DNA of 14,257 nucleotides from Candidatus Accumulibacter sp. UBA704 (GTDB taxonomy: Bacteria > Pseudomonadota > Gammaproteobacteria > Burkholderiales > Rhodocyclaceae), in the NCBI GenBank assembly GCA_002304785.1, contig DBMG01000050.1, positions 8,000 through 22,256 on the forward strand, given 5' to 3'. Positions 13,513 through 14,257 of this stretch are shown piece after piece. Numbering within the stretch: the first letter of the stretch is position 1; every line of letters starts with the position of its first letter. Below the pieces are notes generated by a model. The model had not been told where the DNA came from and ran no database searches. It saw nothing but the letters and a program-made list of their open reading frames with translations. Made by a program: the position numbers and the translations under genes.

Positions 13513-14257
13513 TGCTGGCGCAATGGCTGTCGCAGGATATCCGCGGATTCGGCGTGATCAACTACATCACGCTGCGTACCGTCCTGGCCGCGATGACGGC
13601 CCTGGTCATCTCGTTCATCGCCGGTCCCAGCGTGATCCGCTGGCTCGCTGCCAAGAAGATCGGGCAGGCCGTACGCCAGGATGGGCCGCAGACGCATCTG
13701 GTGAAGTCGGGAACACCGACCATGGGCGGCGTCCTGATCTTGATTGCCATCGGCATCACCACCCTGTTGTGGGGCGATCTGACCAACCGTTACGTCTGGG
13801 TGGTGCTGATCGTCACGCTCGGCTACGGCGGCATCGGCTGGTACGACGATTGGAAAAAGGTCGTGTATCGCGATCCGAAGGGATTGGCCAGCCGCTGGAA
13901 ATATTTCTGGCAGTCGGTACTCGGGCTGGCGGTGGCCGTCTATCTCGCCTTCTCGGCGACGGTTCCGGCACAGATGCAACTGATCGTGCCTTTCCTCAAG
14001 ACGGTTTCGTATCCGCTCGGCGCCATCGGCTTCGTCATCCTGACTTACCTGGTCATCGTCGGCACCAGCAATGCGGTCAACTTGACTGACGGTCTGGACG
14101 GGTTGGCCATCATGCCGACGGTGATGATTGCCGCGGCGCTGGCTATCTTCTCCTACGTCGCCGGCAGTTCGGTGTTCTCGCGATACCTGTTGCTGCCCTA
14201 CATTCCCGGTGCCGGCGAATTGGCGGTGTTTCTCGGGGCGATGGCCGGCGCCGGCCT
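13503..14257 (+). CDS. mraY: Phospho-MurNAc-pentapeptide translocase MraY (3' end outside window)
   Basis: Polytopic inner-membrane enzyme that transfers phospho-MurNAc-pentapeptide from UDP to undecaprenyl phosphate to make lipid I. The frame runs off the right edge after 251 codons, about 70 percent of a normal protein. The start MLLMLAQWLSQDIRGFGVIN matches the family N-terminus. A second ATG at 13512 overlaps the murF stop, but 13503 fits better and has GGGGGAGA seven bases upstream. Conserved segments include SGTPTMGGVLIL, YGGIGWYDDWKKV with Asp115-Asp116 at the catalytic Mg site, GLASRWKYFWQS, and NAVNLTDGLDGLAIMPT with Asn193, Asp196 and Asp199. Several hydrophobic helices are visible. 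It overlaps murF by ten bases. Confidence 0.97.
   Translation, partial: MLLMLAQWLSQDIRGFGVINYITLRTVLAAMTALVISFIAGPSVIRWLAAKKIGQAVRQDGPQTHLVKSGTPTMGGVLILIAIGITTLLWGDLTNRYVWVVLIVTLGYGGIGWYDDWKKVVYRDPKGLASRWKYFWQSVLGLAVAVYLAFSATVPAQMQLIVPFLKTVSYPLGAIGFVILTYLVIVGTSNAVNLTDGLDGLAIMPTVMIAAALAIFSYVAGSSVFSRYLLLPYIPGAGELAVFLGAMAGAG

Noticed and set aside
1..14257. CRISPR array, tRNA genes, transposase or phage genes
   Set aside because: I looked for spaced repeats, tRNA-like cloverleaf ends and transposase or integrase motifs and saw none. The content is chromosomal housekeeping.

Overview
The window looks like chromosome from a GC-rich betaproteobacterium, possibly of the Rhodocyclales. This is inferred from three things: a rsmI/yraN/diaA/dolP neighbourhood, a Bug-family periplasmic binding protein, and the gene order and protein sequences of the division and cell wall (dcw) cluster. 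I could run no database search, so genus and species are not assigned.

Positions 1-3564 hold the 3' end of a serine hydroxymethyltransferase gene (+), a shared hairpin, then four packed minus-strand genes: yraN, a small secreted HIRAN-domain protein, a SIS-domain DiaA/GmhA-type protein, and the dolP lipoprotein gene. Divergent to yraN is rsmI (+). Gene order resembles the E. coli rsmI-yraN-diaA-dolP block, but rsmI is flipped and a HIRAN gene is added.

Positions 3674-6835 hold pyrC, an unrecognised lipoprotein gene, the RNase P RNA gene (rnpB) with a consensus -10 box, and a Bug-family solute-binding protein followed by a good intrinsic terminator.

Positions 6836-14257 begin with an AT-rich leader and a set of 10-bp GTGGG repeats that fit an MraZ operator. 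The dcw operon follows: mraZ, rsmH, ftsL, ftsI, murE, murF and mraY (cut by the window end). These genes control the operon (MraZ), methylate 16S rRNA (RsmH), build the septal synthase (FtsL, FtsI) and make lipid I (MurE, MurF, MraY). Downstream junctions overlap by 4-10 bp or are separated by 1 bp.

The oddest feature is the mraZ-rsmH junction. A 14-bp sequence carrying the stop/start GTGA overlap is present twice, 83 bp apart. The DNA between the copies is rich in inverted repeats and carries the only evident ribosome-binding site for rsmH. It also turns the old start into a 28-codon frame whose stop overlaps the new rsmH start. Most of the rest is conserved housekeeping content.
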